A stretch of DNA of 64,000 nt from the NCBI GenBank assembly GCA_033725935.1, contig MU867061.1, positions 310,001 through 374,000 of the forward strand, in the 5' to 3' direction. Position 1 is the stretch's first letter. Each line of letters starts with the position of its first letter. The DNA is from Cladorrhinum sp. PSN259 (taxonomy: Eukaryota; Ascomycota; Sordariomycetes; Sordariales; Podosporaceae). This document shows positions 44,338 to 54,947 of this stretch, one piece after another. Both the position numbers and the translations under genes were made by a program. Under the pieces are notes generated by a model. The model did no database searches. It saw nothing but the letters and a program-made list of their open reading frames with translations, and was not told the origin of the DNA.

Positions 44338-47049
44338 ATGGCAGTCCTCCGGTCTCCGACGGCAGCCCATGTCTGCATGCTCCTCTTGAGCCTCCTGCTG
44401 ATGCTCAAAGCTGCCGACGCAGTTTCCATCGCAACTCGACAACAACAGAGTGTAGCCCCTGTCGGTCGTGAACGCATAAGCCTCAACAAGGGCTGGCACT
44501 TTCAGCGCTGGGAATCCAATCCGGACAAGCTCGTCTACGACAAGCGCCAGGACACCCCAAGCCAGGCTCAGGTGCTCAAGTCCTGGATCCTCCCTTCGGC
44601 CAACGATTTCATCAGCGACCCATCTAAGCACCACAAGCGGCCTGCCGGCGATCCGAGCGGCAATGTATCCTTCACGGCGGCGACGTATGACGACAGCGAT
44701 TGGGAGGCGGTCGACTTGCCACACGACTGGGCTATCAAGGGTCCGTTTTACACGGCCGACAATGCCGTAGTCGGCGGCGGCATGGGTCGTTTGCCGATCC
44801 AAGGCGTTGCTTGGTACCGTCGCAAGTTGTCCATGGGTCCTGAGGACCAAGGCAGACGAGTTTACTTGGACGTGGATGGCGCCATGTCGTATGCCATGGT
44901 CTGGATCAATGGTCATCTGGCTGGCGGCTGGCCCTTTGGCTACAACTCGTTCCGTGTAGATCTCACGCCGTACCTCAAGCCCGGTGGCGACAACCAGTTG
45001 GCAATACGTCTCGATAACCCGGTCCAGTCGTCGCGGTGGTATCCCGGCGGCGGCATCTACCGTAACGTCTGGCTAGTCAAGGTCGACGATACCCACGTGG
45101 GTCACTGGGGCACCGTCATCACGACCGAGGGTGCGACTGCCGAGACGGCGACCATTCAGCTATCCGTGCAGATTGAAAATAGCGGCAATAAGGGTCGGGA
45201 AATTGAAATCCGTACCAATGTGCACGGGTTCGACCCCAAGACCGGGAAGCCAGGCGAAGTGGTAGCTAAGTTTGCCGACAAGGTAATTACTGTAGCGGCC
45301 GGCCAGAAGCAGACAGTCAATACCTCGGCCACGGTAGAGAAACCGCAGCTCTGGGGCCCGCCACCAACCCAGAGGCCGAACTTGTACGTGGCAGTGACGC
45401 AGCTGGTCGCTGGCAACACGACTATCGACACCTATGAGACGCGATTTGGCATCCGCGCCCTCAAGGCTACCGGTAACGGTTTGCTGGTCAACGGCGAGCG
45501 CATCTACCTCCAGGGCGTCAACCAGCACCACGACCTAGGCGCCATCGGCGCTGCTTTCAACTACCGCGCGGCGCAGCGTCAGCTCGAGATTCTCCGGGAG
45601 CTTGGGAGCAATGCAATACGCATGTCGCATAACCCGCCCGCCCCCGAGCTCCTCGACCTGGCGGATGAGATGGGCTTTCTCGTCATGAACGAGGCATTCG
45701 ATTGCTGGCAGAAGCAGAAGAACCCGAATGATTTCCACCTCATCTTTGACGATTGGTCCGAGGCCGACTTGCGGGCCATGATGCGCCGCGACCGCAACCA
45801 CCCGTCCATCTTCGCGTGGAGCATCGGCAATGAGGTGGGCGAGCAGACGGACGGAGCGAACGGCGAGAGCATCGGCCGGCGGCTGAGCGCCATCGTCCAC
45901 GAAGAGGACCCCTTCCGCGGCAGCACGGCTTCGATGAACGTGGCCAAGCCCAACCAGCCGTTTCCCAAGTCCCTCGATGTCATGAGCCTCAACTACCAAG
46001 GCGAAGGCATCCGTGACTCGGGCGCGTACGCCGGCTTCCAAGGCACCCGCACGCCACCCCTCTACCCAGATTTCCACAAAGCCTTCCCCAACGCCCTCCT
46101 CCTCAGCAGCGAGACAGCCGCAGCGCTCAGCACCCGCGGCACCTATTTCTTCCCCGTGGCCAAGGAGTTCAGCGCGCCACAGACCGACCAATCCGGCGGC
46201 GGTGGCAACCCGCAGCTGCGACAAGTGAGCGCGTACGAGCTATACACGACGCCATTCGGGGCTTCCCCCGACAAGGTGTTCCAGAAGCAAGACGAGAACC
46301 CGTACGTGGCCGGCGAATTCGTCTGGACGGGCTGGGATTACTTGGGCGAGCCGACGCCGTACTACTCGGCACGCAGCTCGTATTTTGGCATCGTCGACCT
46401 CTGCGGCTTCAAGAAGGACCGGTTTCATCTATACCAAGCGCGGTGGCGGCCCGATCTCAAGACGGCCCATCTCCTCCCGCACTGGAACTGGCCCGCCCGC
46501 AAAGGCGAAGTGACCCCCGTGCACGTCTTCTCCGCCGCCGACGAGGCCGAGCTCTTCCTGAACGGCAAAACTCAGGGCAGGATCAAGAAAGAAGCATCCA
46601 ACTATCGCTTCCGGTGGGATAACGTCAAGTACGAGGCCGGCGAGCTGCATGTCGCAACCTACAAGGGCGGCAAGGCGTGGGCTAACGACACCGTTCGCAC
46701 TACCGGCCCGCCCGCGCAGCTGCGGCTGCGAGCTGATCGCTCCCAGATCGAAGCTGACGGCTACGATCTGTCGTTCCTTACGCTTGAGGTGGTCGACAAG
46801 GACGGCGAGGTCGTCCCGGAGGCGAGCAACCTCGTTACCTTTGCCGTTTCCTCCGGCGACGGCGAGATCGTGGCCACCGACAACGGCAACCCCTACGACA
46901 TGGCCGCCTTCCCGTCCAAGCAGCGCAAGGCCTTTAGTGGTATGGCGCTGTCCATCGTGCGGGCAAAACCTGGGGCGAAGGGCGCCTTCACCGTGACCGC
47001 GACGGCGGGGGGGCTCGTCGGCGCCAACGTTACCATAACAGCACAATGA
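44338..47049 (+). CDS. Secreted GH2 glycosidase (beta-galactosidase-like)
   Basis: A single exon of 903 residues from the ATG before AVLRSPTAAH; an ATG 18 codons upstream would bury the signal peptide (MLLLSLLLMLKAADA). GH2 order is visible: jelly-roll sugar-binding domain with LPHDWAIKGPF, WYRRKL and GGWPFGYNSF, then SRWYPGGGIYRNVWL, an Ig-like domain, and a TIM barrel with GVNQHHDLGAIGAAF, RMSHNPPAPELLD, SIGNEVGEQ (acid/base Glu, residue 499) and LLSSETAAALS (nucleophile Glu, 592). WTGWDYLGEPTPYY follows, then two C-terminal beta modules, one resembling DUF4982. Retaining exo-glycosidase activity is well supported; whether it removes galactose, glucuronic acid or another sugar is not. Pairing with CE15 suggests plant cell-wall polysaccharide breakdown. 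Confidence 0.9.
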   Translation: MAVLRSPTAAHVCMLLLSLLLMLKAADAVSIATRQQQSVAPVGRERISLNKGWHFQRWESNPDKLVYDKRQDTPSQAQVLKSWILPSANDFISDPSKHHKRPAGDPSGNVSFTAATYDDSDWEAVDLPHDWAIKGPFYTADNAVVGGGMGRLPIQGVAWYRRKLSMGPEDQGRRVYLDVDGAMSYAMVWINGHLAGGWPFGYNSFRVDLTPYLKPGGDNQLAIRLDNPVQSSRWYPGGGIYRNVWLVKVDDTHVGHWGTVITTEGATAETATIQLSVQIENSGNKGREIEIRTNVHGFDPKTGKPGEVVAKFADKVITVAAGQKQTVNTSATVEKPQLWGPPPTQRPNLYVAVTQLVAGNTTIDTYETRFGIRALKATGNGLLVNGERIYLQGVNQHHDLGAIGAAFNYRAAQRQLEILRELGSNAIRMSHNPPAPELLDLADEMGFLVMNEAFDCWQKQKNPNDFHLIFDDWSEADLRAMMRRDRNHPSIFAWSIGNEVGEQTDGANGESIGRRLSAIVHEEDPFRGSTASMNVAKPNQPFPKSLDVMSLNYQGEGIRDSGAYAGFQGTRTPPLYPDFHKAFPNALLLSSETAAALSTRGTYFFPVAKEFSAPQTDQSGGGGNPQLRQVSAYELYTTPFGASPDKVFQKQDENPYVAGEFVWTGWDYLGEPTPYYSARSSYFGIVDLCGFKKDRFHLYQARWRPDLKTAHLLPHWNWPARKGEVTPVHVFSAADEAELFLNGKTQGRIKKEASNYRFRWDNVKYEAGELHVATYKGGKAWANDTVRTTGPPAQLRLRADRSQIEADGYDLSFLTLEVVDKDGEVVPEASNLVTFAVSSGDGEIVATDNGNPYDMAAFPSKQRKAFSGMALSIVRAKPGAKGAFTVTATAGGLVGANVTITAQ

Positions 47050-47656
47050 TGCCTTGAATGTAAAGGACTGCTTTCTTGTTGGGTATTTTTAGTAATGCAA
47101 AAGGTATTGCGAATTTGGCTAGTGATTATGTATGTCAACATGAAGAGTACGAGATTATATCGGAAGGGCGTGGACATCAGTTAGGCAATAATATAACGCA
47201 AACTTCACCCGCAATTAGCACCAAAAAGGCATAAAAATATATCCTTGCATCATTCGTCCTCATACAAAACCTAATACCTCGCGCAATGGGCAAAGTTTGC
47301 GAGGTACGCATTCATATAGGTAGGCAAATCATTTGAAATGAACATATAACTTGGCCGAATTTGGGAGCTGTATACACAAAGGGACTCAGGGGCATGATAT
47401 GAAGAGTTAACAAGTACAAAGAACTAAATAAGACAAAAACATATCTTTTAAAATCAGGATCGAATTTCCCAGGCTGGAGATGACACTCCCTGGATGTTAT
47501 ATTGCGTATACTTGTATATCAAAGGAAATCTATCAAAGCATCAAGGAGTTCCTAGAGCAGCCCAAGCTTCAAGTTCCATGTTTTTTTCATCCACGACACA
47601 GCAGGCTCCGTCCAACAAAGTCCAACTAGAAACATCTACATTCAGTAAACATTCCT
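47050..47656. other. Intergenic, no gene seen
   Basis: About 600 AT-rich bases between convergent genes; nothing recognisable. Confidence 0.5.
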
Positions 47657-48283
47657 TTAGCAGATGGAAGATCCACCCTTGGCATAGCCGTATCTCTGTA
47701 CCTCAGTTAGTCTTTCTAGACCTTTCAATAAAAAAAAAAGTGTGTGAGTGAAACGTACCTTGTTCCAGCCGGGAACGTGGAGATAGCCAGGCTCCATCCA
47801 CCCGTTGCTTCTTCCGATGCAGTTCGACGAGGCCCAGTTGACCGCATCAACCCACTCATCAGCGCTGCAGGGATTGGCCGTGTAGGCGCACATGTAAGCC
47901 ACGGCGTTGCCCTGGTAGTTGGCAAAGACGGTTCCCTGGGGGAACTTGTGGTTGCCGTTCGCGTAGCACGAGTCGTAAAAGGCGCCCCAGGCGTGGTCGT
48001 AAAAGTCGCTCAGGAGGAACCAATCGCCGCCGGGGCAATAGGGGTAAGTTTGCGAGGGCCAGGGGAAGCGCTTGCCGAGACGGGCGCTGGTGCTGCCGGG
48101 TGTAATATCGCGCTTGGGAGTGTCGGTGACGTTGGCGGTGGTGACTTCGGTCCAGGTAGGCTTGCCGTCGGCACCGACACTGATCAGGTAGCTTCCATTA
48201 GGAAGGGACTCTGGGAGCGTGATGCTCTCGGCCAGCGCGGAGCCGAAGATGGCTGAGATGAGAAGGATGGGCGAGAACTTCAT
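47657..48283 (-). CDS. Small secreted cysteine-containing protein
   Basis: Exons 48283-47759 and 47695-47657 give 187 residues. The N-terminus MKFSPILLISAIFGSALA is a signal peptide. A GKR site near residue 70 could be cut by a Kex2-type protease, leaving a mature domain that starts FPWPSQTYPYC. That domain has six cysteines, is rich in Trp, Tyr and Asn, and contains FYDHAWGAFYDSCYANGNH and GNAVAYMCAYTANPC. The last exon (RYGYAKGGSSIC) supplies the sixth cysteine. No known family is recognised. Three disulfides and secretion are plausible, as in effector-like or antimicrobial fungal proteins, but no activity can be assigned. TATATATA at 48403-48410 lies about 120 bases upstream. Confidence 0.8.
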   Translation of the reverse strand: MKFSPILLISAIFGSALAESITLPESLPNGSYLISVGADGKPTWTEVTTANVTDTPKRDITPGSTSARLGKRFPWPSQTYPYCPGGDWFLLSDFYDHAWGAFYDSCYANGNHKFPQGTVFANYQGNAVAYMCAYTANPCSADEWVDAVNWASSNCIGRSNGWMEPGYLHVPGWNKVRFTHTLFFLLKGLERLTEVQRYGYAKGGSSIC

Positions 48284-48402
48284 TTTGAGGGAAGGATGCT
48301 GATAATTGGTTGTGTTTGGTGTCTGAAGGATGCTTTGAGAGCTGCTGATGGCTGTTGGGATGATGGAGATGATGGAGAGATGTTGTGAGGAGGACGAGGT
48401 CC

Positions 48403-48410
48403 TATATATA
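48403..48410 (-). promoter_or_regulatory. TATA-like box of the small secreted protein gene
   Basis: TATATATA about 120 bases upstream of the ATG at 48283. Confidence 0.4.
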
Positions 48411-51400
48411 CAAAAATCCCGTCTAGACAGATGATATGTCTCTGGTAATTCTTTGCACTCCCTCCATCAAGTCAAAGTGGAATGACAAGGGGCCGTGAGG
48501 CGCGAGGCAAGCTAGTTCTGAGAATACTACCTGGGTGCTTATTGATGGTTCTCTTCATCTTAATTTCACCGCTTCCTCCACATACAGAGTTATTCAATTT
48601 GCCTCACTCAAGACATTCACGGTTGCCTGCTTGGCCTACAAAATCAAAGATTAGTAACGTATTCGGTGGAGCTGAGACCCTACACGTCGCGAGGTGAGGG
48701 ACAGACTAGTTGTGTGGATCACTGGCTGGGTACTGAAAAGGTGGGTAGGGGGGCTCAAATTTTTGCCTGCTTCCGATGCAAAATCGGATTGGATGCAGAG
48801 GAAAGAGGATATTAGTCCGTCTCTCACCCTGTTCAGTAGGCTAGATGGCGTGTACGCTGAATAAGGCCTTATCCACCAGCACTCCATTATGACCCCAAAA
48901 AAATATGGATACCAAAACACCCACACCACCACTTCAAACATTAACAGCACAACCGATTTTGCAGCAAACTGAATGAAATCAGTTTTATTCTAATGCCCAG
49001 CCATTGATCCCTCTGATTCTAAGCAGTTTTTAAATATATTTGAGGGATACTATCCACTCAGCGACTAACCGAGGCTTGTTCCAACTTTGTTTTTGGTGTC
49101 CGTATTTTTTGTCCTGATGGAGAAACTAGTAATTCGTAGACCTGGCGAGCTGATGTAAGCCGAAGCCAAGCCCATGTTACATCGTGGGGGAAAGCTTAAC
49201 TGACCTCGGAACCGCTGATCATCAACCGTTCTTGGAAGCCCTGCAGCATTTATGTACAGTGGGATCGCCTTCTTAATAAGCCTCGGCCGCTAACCCAGGC
49301 ACCAGCTTTTTTTTTTTTTTTATCCACTCAAAGACGTTGCAAGAATTCAGAGAACAAATTGTCGATAATGAAACAGATTCTTTCAAAAACAACAATAACC
49401 CAAATTTATTATCATGTTTTGTAATTGCATTCCGCAGTTTTCTGATATTTCTGCAAAGTGTCACGAAACAGAAGGGCGCGCATTACAATGTACATGTACC
49501 TGAAGAATAATGGTATTACTCAGTGGCTTTTTTGCCTTTGCCATAATTTTGTGTGGCTGCACATGTGTGACAGGCCCCAAAAAAAAATTAAAAAATCGAT
49601 TACATATTTATTGTGACAAAAAGACACTACTAGACTTCATTGCTGACTGGACATACTGGAGGAATTAGTCAAATCCTCCCTCGGCAGCACAACCTAAAAT
49701 GGACTTTCGATACTCTATATTGATTTTCTTTTTTTCCGCCTTTTCACGCAGATGCACATTTCAGTTGGAAGGGAATAATGGCGGCTCTTGAAAAGATTCT
49801 TTTTTTTTTTCTCTTCAAAAGGCATTTTCTTTTCCTTCAAAAATACTTCTTTGGCTTTTTTATCTTCGGTGGGGTTTAATGTTTTACATCCCTTGCTTTT
49901 TGTCTTGCAAGCGCGCGGAGAGTGGGTCTAAGAAAAGGTGTAACTCAGGAGTATATCAGTAGCCGTTATTTCGAATGGCCTTATTGTCGGGTTTTGATGG
50001 TGGTAAACCAGCATTTGGAGAATGAGATATAAAAGAAAGTCAGGGTGTATTGGTGCTTACTACATGTACACTGAGGGATTTTGGTCATGTAAACCACGAA
50101 TTGAACCGCTGGTGTGTACACCATGACGGACCGCAACTTGCATGCTTTTTTTGTTCAGCTCATGCTTTCTGTTTATTACCTAACGGGGGAGGGGGGTCTG
50201 GGTCGGTATGTATATCTATCAACAGTCAAAGATGGTGATACATCAGGAAGTGAGGGACTCAATGAATACATGAATTTTACGCACTTATAAAAATAGCGAC
50301 ATATTCATCACCAACTGTTCATGCTGAGTTTTGGTTTTTAGTGTTCTCCGATGCTTACCCCGAGGCCTAACAGTACTGCCCCCAACCATGGATTTGGAAT
50401 TGTTGTGGAAAGGGAATAGAGCCACAACTGGCGCATTCTTGAATACTTATTATATCTATTACAGATCTATCAAAATGCCAAGGTATCCCTGAATCTCCAT
50501 CTCCAGTCCACCCAAAAAAGCAATGCGGAATCTTTAACGGCTCAAAAACGAGCCGAAGAGTGACCCATGTCAAAGAACAGGGACTATCGGAAAGCATTAT
50601 AAAGCCCCGAGATTGATCTCTGCCATTGTTCCGCCTAATACATGTAAACGGGCCAGACCGTTCTCTCGGGCGCATGGGTGGAGCTAAAGCCGAAGGTACA
50701 AATTAATCCAGGTCTTCTTTTCTCGTTTTATGTTTTCTGACCTGCTCAGCTTTTCCAGCTGTGTAAATCTTTTGCTTACTTTGGTGTCTGGACGCCTCTA
50801 TCCTGTAGGCGACTGCGCCCAGTTTAGCTACATATGCTACGAGCAATGCCATCGGCGCCAAGTATGCTGTTGCCCTCAAGTATGCTGTATTGGAGGAGAT
50901 CTCGAATTAATGGGCACCTGGGTTTTGCACCTATAATCCCGGGCGCTTTCAGATGTTTATTTCCTGCTGGACCAATATGCACTTTTGCGGGGAATGGCAC
51001 GCCCAGCCTGTCGGTAATTTTGCTGGGGAAGAAGCCGGTCAGCATCCTTTCGGCAGGTGGAGACATGGTACCGACCGATCTCGATCACTTTGAAAGCTTA
51101 TCTCTTTACCCGAGGGTCTAGATTTAGAGTCAAGCTGAGACGCTGTCGCCTTGATAACCAGGCTACTTAGTAGTTGGTAGTCAAATGAGGCTTCATCTCA
51201 GATTGTAGCCGTGTTGTTTTGTAGAATCAACATGGCAAACATCATGCCCCTGTGTCCAAAATCGCTGCGAGAGGGGCATCTCCTCGGAGCTGACCTTCAC
51301 CGAGCTTACGTACAAGTTACACAGCAGCCACGGTTAACCTATCTATGCTGGGAACTTTGCACGCACATACCTCCGACTCCCTTCCCGCGCTGCATTACCA

Positions 51401-51808
51401 CACACATAGGCAGAGCTCATAGGTCGGGAGGGTTCCGAGCCTCTTGGCATCGAGACTACCATCATCTCAATACCATTGTGTAACCACAACACGGTATCGT
51501 CCGTCTGGCTAAATCCTAGAAATGGCATCATGACCAATGAAGCTCAATATGTGGTACGAGGAAATCTAGGGTGTCCTGCCGGCAAGCAAGTTCTCGCACT
51601 TCTGGGCTTCCTGGAGTCCGACGCCAAGAAATAGATGTACAATACCATGTGCTCTCGTCAGTCATGAAAGCTTTAAAATGCGGTCTTCAGAGAAGCCCTC
51701 TTGCATGTATGCCAAGCTAAACCCGCCTGCTTCCAGCAGTTTTTCGTTCTTTGTACCGCTGTCCTAAACCACAAATCCTCTGCTTCCAACCTTAAACATC
51801 GAATCAAG
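48411..51808. other. Large intergenic region, no gene supported
   Basis: About 3.4 kb, AT-rich with poly-T runs around 49305 and 49800. A minus-strand frame at 51066-50824 looks mildly coding (VPFPAKVHIGPAGNK) but has no family, no splice-supported extension and an overlapping plus-strand frame of equal length. Confidence 0.5.
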
Positions 51809-52843
51809 ATGCTTCCCTCCTCTCTCTTCTTCCTCCTCCTCCCTCTCCTCCCCTCCACCACCGCCACCTCAACGAAACCAATCGTCCTCGCCAAATCTGG
51901 CGGCTTCCACGTAGCCGGCACAGTCCTCACCAACCCGCAAAACCCAAACGAGACCCTCTCCTGCGACCACGGCTACCTGGAGTACTTCATCCCTTGGCGC
52001 CCGCGGCGCACCTCCCTGTTCTTTTGGCACTCGGCGCACATGCAAGTATGGCAAAACAGGTGGGACGGCGGACCAGGGTTCAAAGACATCTTCCTCCGGC
52101 GGGACTACCCCATCTTTCTGTGGGACGCTCCCCGTCTGGGCCGTGCGAACTGGGGCTGCGAGCCCTATGTTTACGTGCCAACCTGGCGGGACCAAATCAA
52201 CTTTGTCGCGTGGCAGTTTGGGAGGGTCTGGAAGGAGTGGTACGAGGGCGTCCAGTTCCCCACCGACAGCGACGAAGCGTGGGAGCAGGCCACCAGGTCC
52301 CGGTACGTCGAGTTCGACACGCACGAGAACATGTTGTTGCAAAGCCGCGCTGCGGCGATCGCGGCCGACGAGGGGAAGCTGGGCGACAGCATCGTGCTGA
52401 TGACCAACTCCGTTGCCGGGTTGAGGGCGCAGATGGCCGCCGTGATGCAGAACAAGACCAACATCAAAGGGATAGTGACGTATGAGAGTTATGGGTTTGT
52501 TTATCCAGATAATGCCAACGTTACCGAGGTGAGGGGTGGTTTCGGCCCCGTGGTCGTTCCCTTGGAGGATTTCAAAAAGTTGGCCAAGGTCAAAATTCAG
52601 TATGTCTGGGGGGATAACAGGCTCGAAAACGATACGTGGGTTACGCAGGGCAGGCTGGCGATGAACCTGATTAATTCGTATGGCGGAGATGCGTCGATGC
52701 TGTTTTTGGCAGGCGAGCCCGGGTTGAAGGGAAGTACGCACAGTGCCATGGCGGATCTGGACAACGAGAAGGTGGCTGATTTGTTGAGTGATTATTTGAG
52801 GGAGAAGAAGATGGATCGGTACGGGGAGTGGAAGTGGTTTTGA
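51809..52843 (+). CDS. Secreted alpha/beta-hydrolase-fold protein
   Basis: A single exon of 344 residues from the ATG before LPSSLFFLLLPLLPSTTA (signal peptide); the frame is open upstream to an ATG at 51701 that would hide the signal. Motifs: AGTVLTNP, SCDHGYLEYFIPW, WHSAHMQVWQNRWDGGPGF, PIFLWDAPRLGRANWGCEP and, near the C-terminus, GSTHSAMADLDNEKVADLL, where the His is the likely catalytic histidine. This is the fungal secreted alpha/beta-hydrolase family related to esterases. The expected GxSxG elbow is VLMTNSVAGL, so the residues flanking the serine are unusual. Substrate unknown. Confidence 0.82.
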   Translation: MLPSSLFFLLLPLLPSTTATSTKPIVLAKSGGFHVAGTVLTNPQNPNETLSCDHGYLEYFIPWRPRRTSLFFWHSAHMQVWQNRWDGGPGFKDIFLRRDYPIFLWDAPRLGRANWGCEPYVYVPTWRDQINFVAWQFGRVWKEWYEGVQFPTDSDEAWEQATRSRYVEFDTHENMLLQSRAAAIAADEGKLGDSIVLMTNSVAGLRAQMAAVMQNKTNIKGIVTYESYGFVYPDNANVTEVRGGFGPVVVPLEDFKKLAKVKIQYVWGDNRLENDTWVTQGRLAMNLINSYGGDASMLFLAGEPGLKGSTHSAMADLDNEKVADLLSDYLREKKMDRYGEWKWF

Positions 52844-53789
52844 TTCAATGCAGTGAGGAACGGATCTCGGCAACAGAAAAAAGGGGCGGTTCGGGGGCAA
52901 TTACAAGCAAAGAGCACATTCCTTCAGTACATGTAGACAGAGAATTTAATTAAAATGCGCATTATATTCCCAAAAGATTTGCCCTGTTATCTGGGGGGCA
53001 GACCTCTGTCTTCCAAAGTTGTCAATCCCAGCGCCATCAGTAACCCCCAGCTAGATTCTTGCAATGAGAAGGTTCCTTTCTCAACCATCACTATTTACCA
53101 TCTGAACTTGACGTTGCCTTTCTCTCTTCTTTTCTGCAATCATATTGTGTCGTTTTTTGACCTCCTGAATTGCCACGGGCTTCTGCCTGATGGTAGAAGA
53201 TAAAGCAAATGGAACCTGAAACCCTTGACTTAAAGCCAACAACGCTGAACTCTGTGCCGATGATCTAGAGTCATTCGGTGCTGGTCACAGTTGCCATTCT
53301 GGGTTTACAGGATACAGTGAGTCGTGGTAACGGTCAGGGTACAAACCGAAGGGCTGTCAGTTGCGGGATTCTGCCCTTAAATTCTGCTGGACCTGTGCCA
53401 TGTAGATGGTTTATCATGCGTGCGAGCTCCTCTCTGTGCGCTCGTATCGGTACCACCAGATGTCCAACAAAAAACATGCAAGGCTCGGGAGAACTGTATG
53501 CATGTCCCTACAACAATATAGCAAGAACCGGTGGAGGTCAACATGGGCGCGAAAATATGATTTCGAAAGCAACATCTCCAGCATCAGCCACAGCGTCATC
53601 AACTCCACCGATAACCATTCTCCCAAAACCACAACACCCACTTTCATGCGACAGATTGAGCAAAAAAGAGACCATTTCACCACGACCACAAAATACCCGC
53701 CTGCCTCCCTCCCTTTCGTCCCCGATGTCGATGATACTTGTTCCAGAATAGACTTGGATACAGGGGGATGCTCCAAGTCAACAGGCAAG
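52844..53789. other. Intergenic, no gene supported
   Basis: About 950 bases. Overlapping plus-strand frames from 53278 and 53406 run into the next gene but have no motif before its signal peptide. Confidence 0.45.
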
Positions 53790-54350
53790 ATGCGCTTCCC
53801 TATCATCACAACCACAATCATTGTTGCCTGGGTTTCGATGGAAGCTTTGGCTTTCCAGAATCCCTCGGGTGGTAATATTGCCTCACCAAGATGCCGACAC
53901 GTCATTCCTAAATCCGAGTTTATATCTGCTGGTGTTGCTTATCCTGGCGACACTTACACTGATACATGTCCCGTTGATCTCGGGCCCTTTGAGAAGGTGT
54001 ATTCTTATACAGAGGAAGTCTTCAGACGATTACCAAGCGCTGCGGCGTCGGCGGCGGCGGAGGAGGAGTAGGACTGGGTGGTGGTGGAGGCGGCCGTGGA
54101 GGAAGAACAGGTAGATCATCCAATACTACCCCGATCATTGCGGTAAGTTATTACTCTTTTCACCGCATCAAGCGATATTTCCAGATGAAATGTTGCTCAC
54201 AACATTCGATCAAAGGGAGCGCCTGGTAGTCCCAATCATCATCATGGGCATGGGGGTGGTGGAAGCTTAAATGCCGGTGATGTAGTAGGTTTTGCAGTAC
54301 GAGTTGCGTTGGGAGTGGTCATTGCCAATTGTCCTTGGGCTTTGGTTTAG
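53790..54350 (+). CDS. Possible secreted glycine-rich protein (gene model uncertain)
   Basis: The ATG at 53790 opens MRFPIITTTIIVAWVSMEAL, a signal peptide, followed by PRCRHVIPKSEFISAG and TDTCPVDLGPFEK. The frame then meets a GCG/GGC-rich stretch where three frames are open: one ends in Ala/Glu, one in Arg/Trp, and one gives CGVGGGGGGVGLGGGGGG. The last continues over a clear GTAAGT...AAAG intron (about 54143-54216) into GAPGSPNHHHGHGGGGSLNA and a hydrophobic end, stopping at TAG 54348. A short intron at about 53997-54037 would link signal peptide and Gly-rich frame. The start and last exon are plausible; the middle is not certain. Confidence 0.35.
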
Positions 54351-54801
54351 GGAAGGCTCCCCTGAGTTGCCGGTGTTTGTTGAAGGGGTTAGGCATGGGT
54401 ATTTTGGGCTGTCAGGCTTAGGTACATGAGCTATGAGATTGAGCACATGCAGGATCTTGGCGGGCAAAGACTTAAGAGAGAAGATGACATCCTTGATATT
54501 GCAGAAGAAATATTATATAATAGAGCGCTCAAAGGGTCAAGATGCTGCTTGCGCGATGTGGGGATTGTTTGAGCACCTGAATGCACACTGGCAGGCAATC
54601 CAGTTCAGGAAACAGCATACCGGGTCTTTGTTACAGGTTATTAATAGACATCCAGCTCTTCCGTCAGTTAAACAATCCTTTGAGGAATTGATATGTGAAG
54701 ACCAAGATCCAGTCCGAAGGATCTTGTGGAGCTTCCCAGGATGTAGCCTGCCATCCTCCCTACATAAGCAGGACGCCAAGATCGATTTACAACAAATCAA
54801 A
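54351..54801. other. Intergenic, no gene seen
   Basis: About 450 bases; short frames without motifs lead up to the tRNA gene. Confidence 0.5.
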
Positions 54802-54890
54802 CCCCTTGTGGTGTAGTTGGCTATCACGTTCGGCTGTAAAGGAATTTATTGATTACCGAAAGGTCACCGGCTCGATTCCGGTCGAGGGGA
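54802..54890 (+). tRNA. tRNA-Tyr (GTA) with 15-nt intron
   Basis: The acceptor stem CCCCTTG pairs with CGAGGGG (one G-T), followed by discriminator A. The D arm is GTG...CAC, the anticodon stem TTCGG/CCGAA with loop CTGTAAA around anticodon GTA, the variable loop AGGTC, and the T arm ACCGG CTCGATT CCGGT. The 15 extra bases fall after position 37, the usual place for eukaryotic tRNA introns, and tRNA-Tyr commonly carries one. A T-run 20 bases downstream can end Pol III transcription. Confidence 0.93.
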
Positions 54891-54947
54891 CTCATTTATT
54901 TTTTAGTTTTTCCACCCCGGAAAAAGTATTGACACTTTTTGCCCATA

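Noticed and set aside
45535..46224. Long minus-strand frames opposite the GH2 gene
   Set aside because: GC-rich shadow frames; the plus strand has a full-length enzyme with catalytic residues.
50824..51121. Frames on both strands with mildly coding look
   Set aside because: The two strands are equally open and neither has a recognisable family, start context or splice extension.
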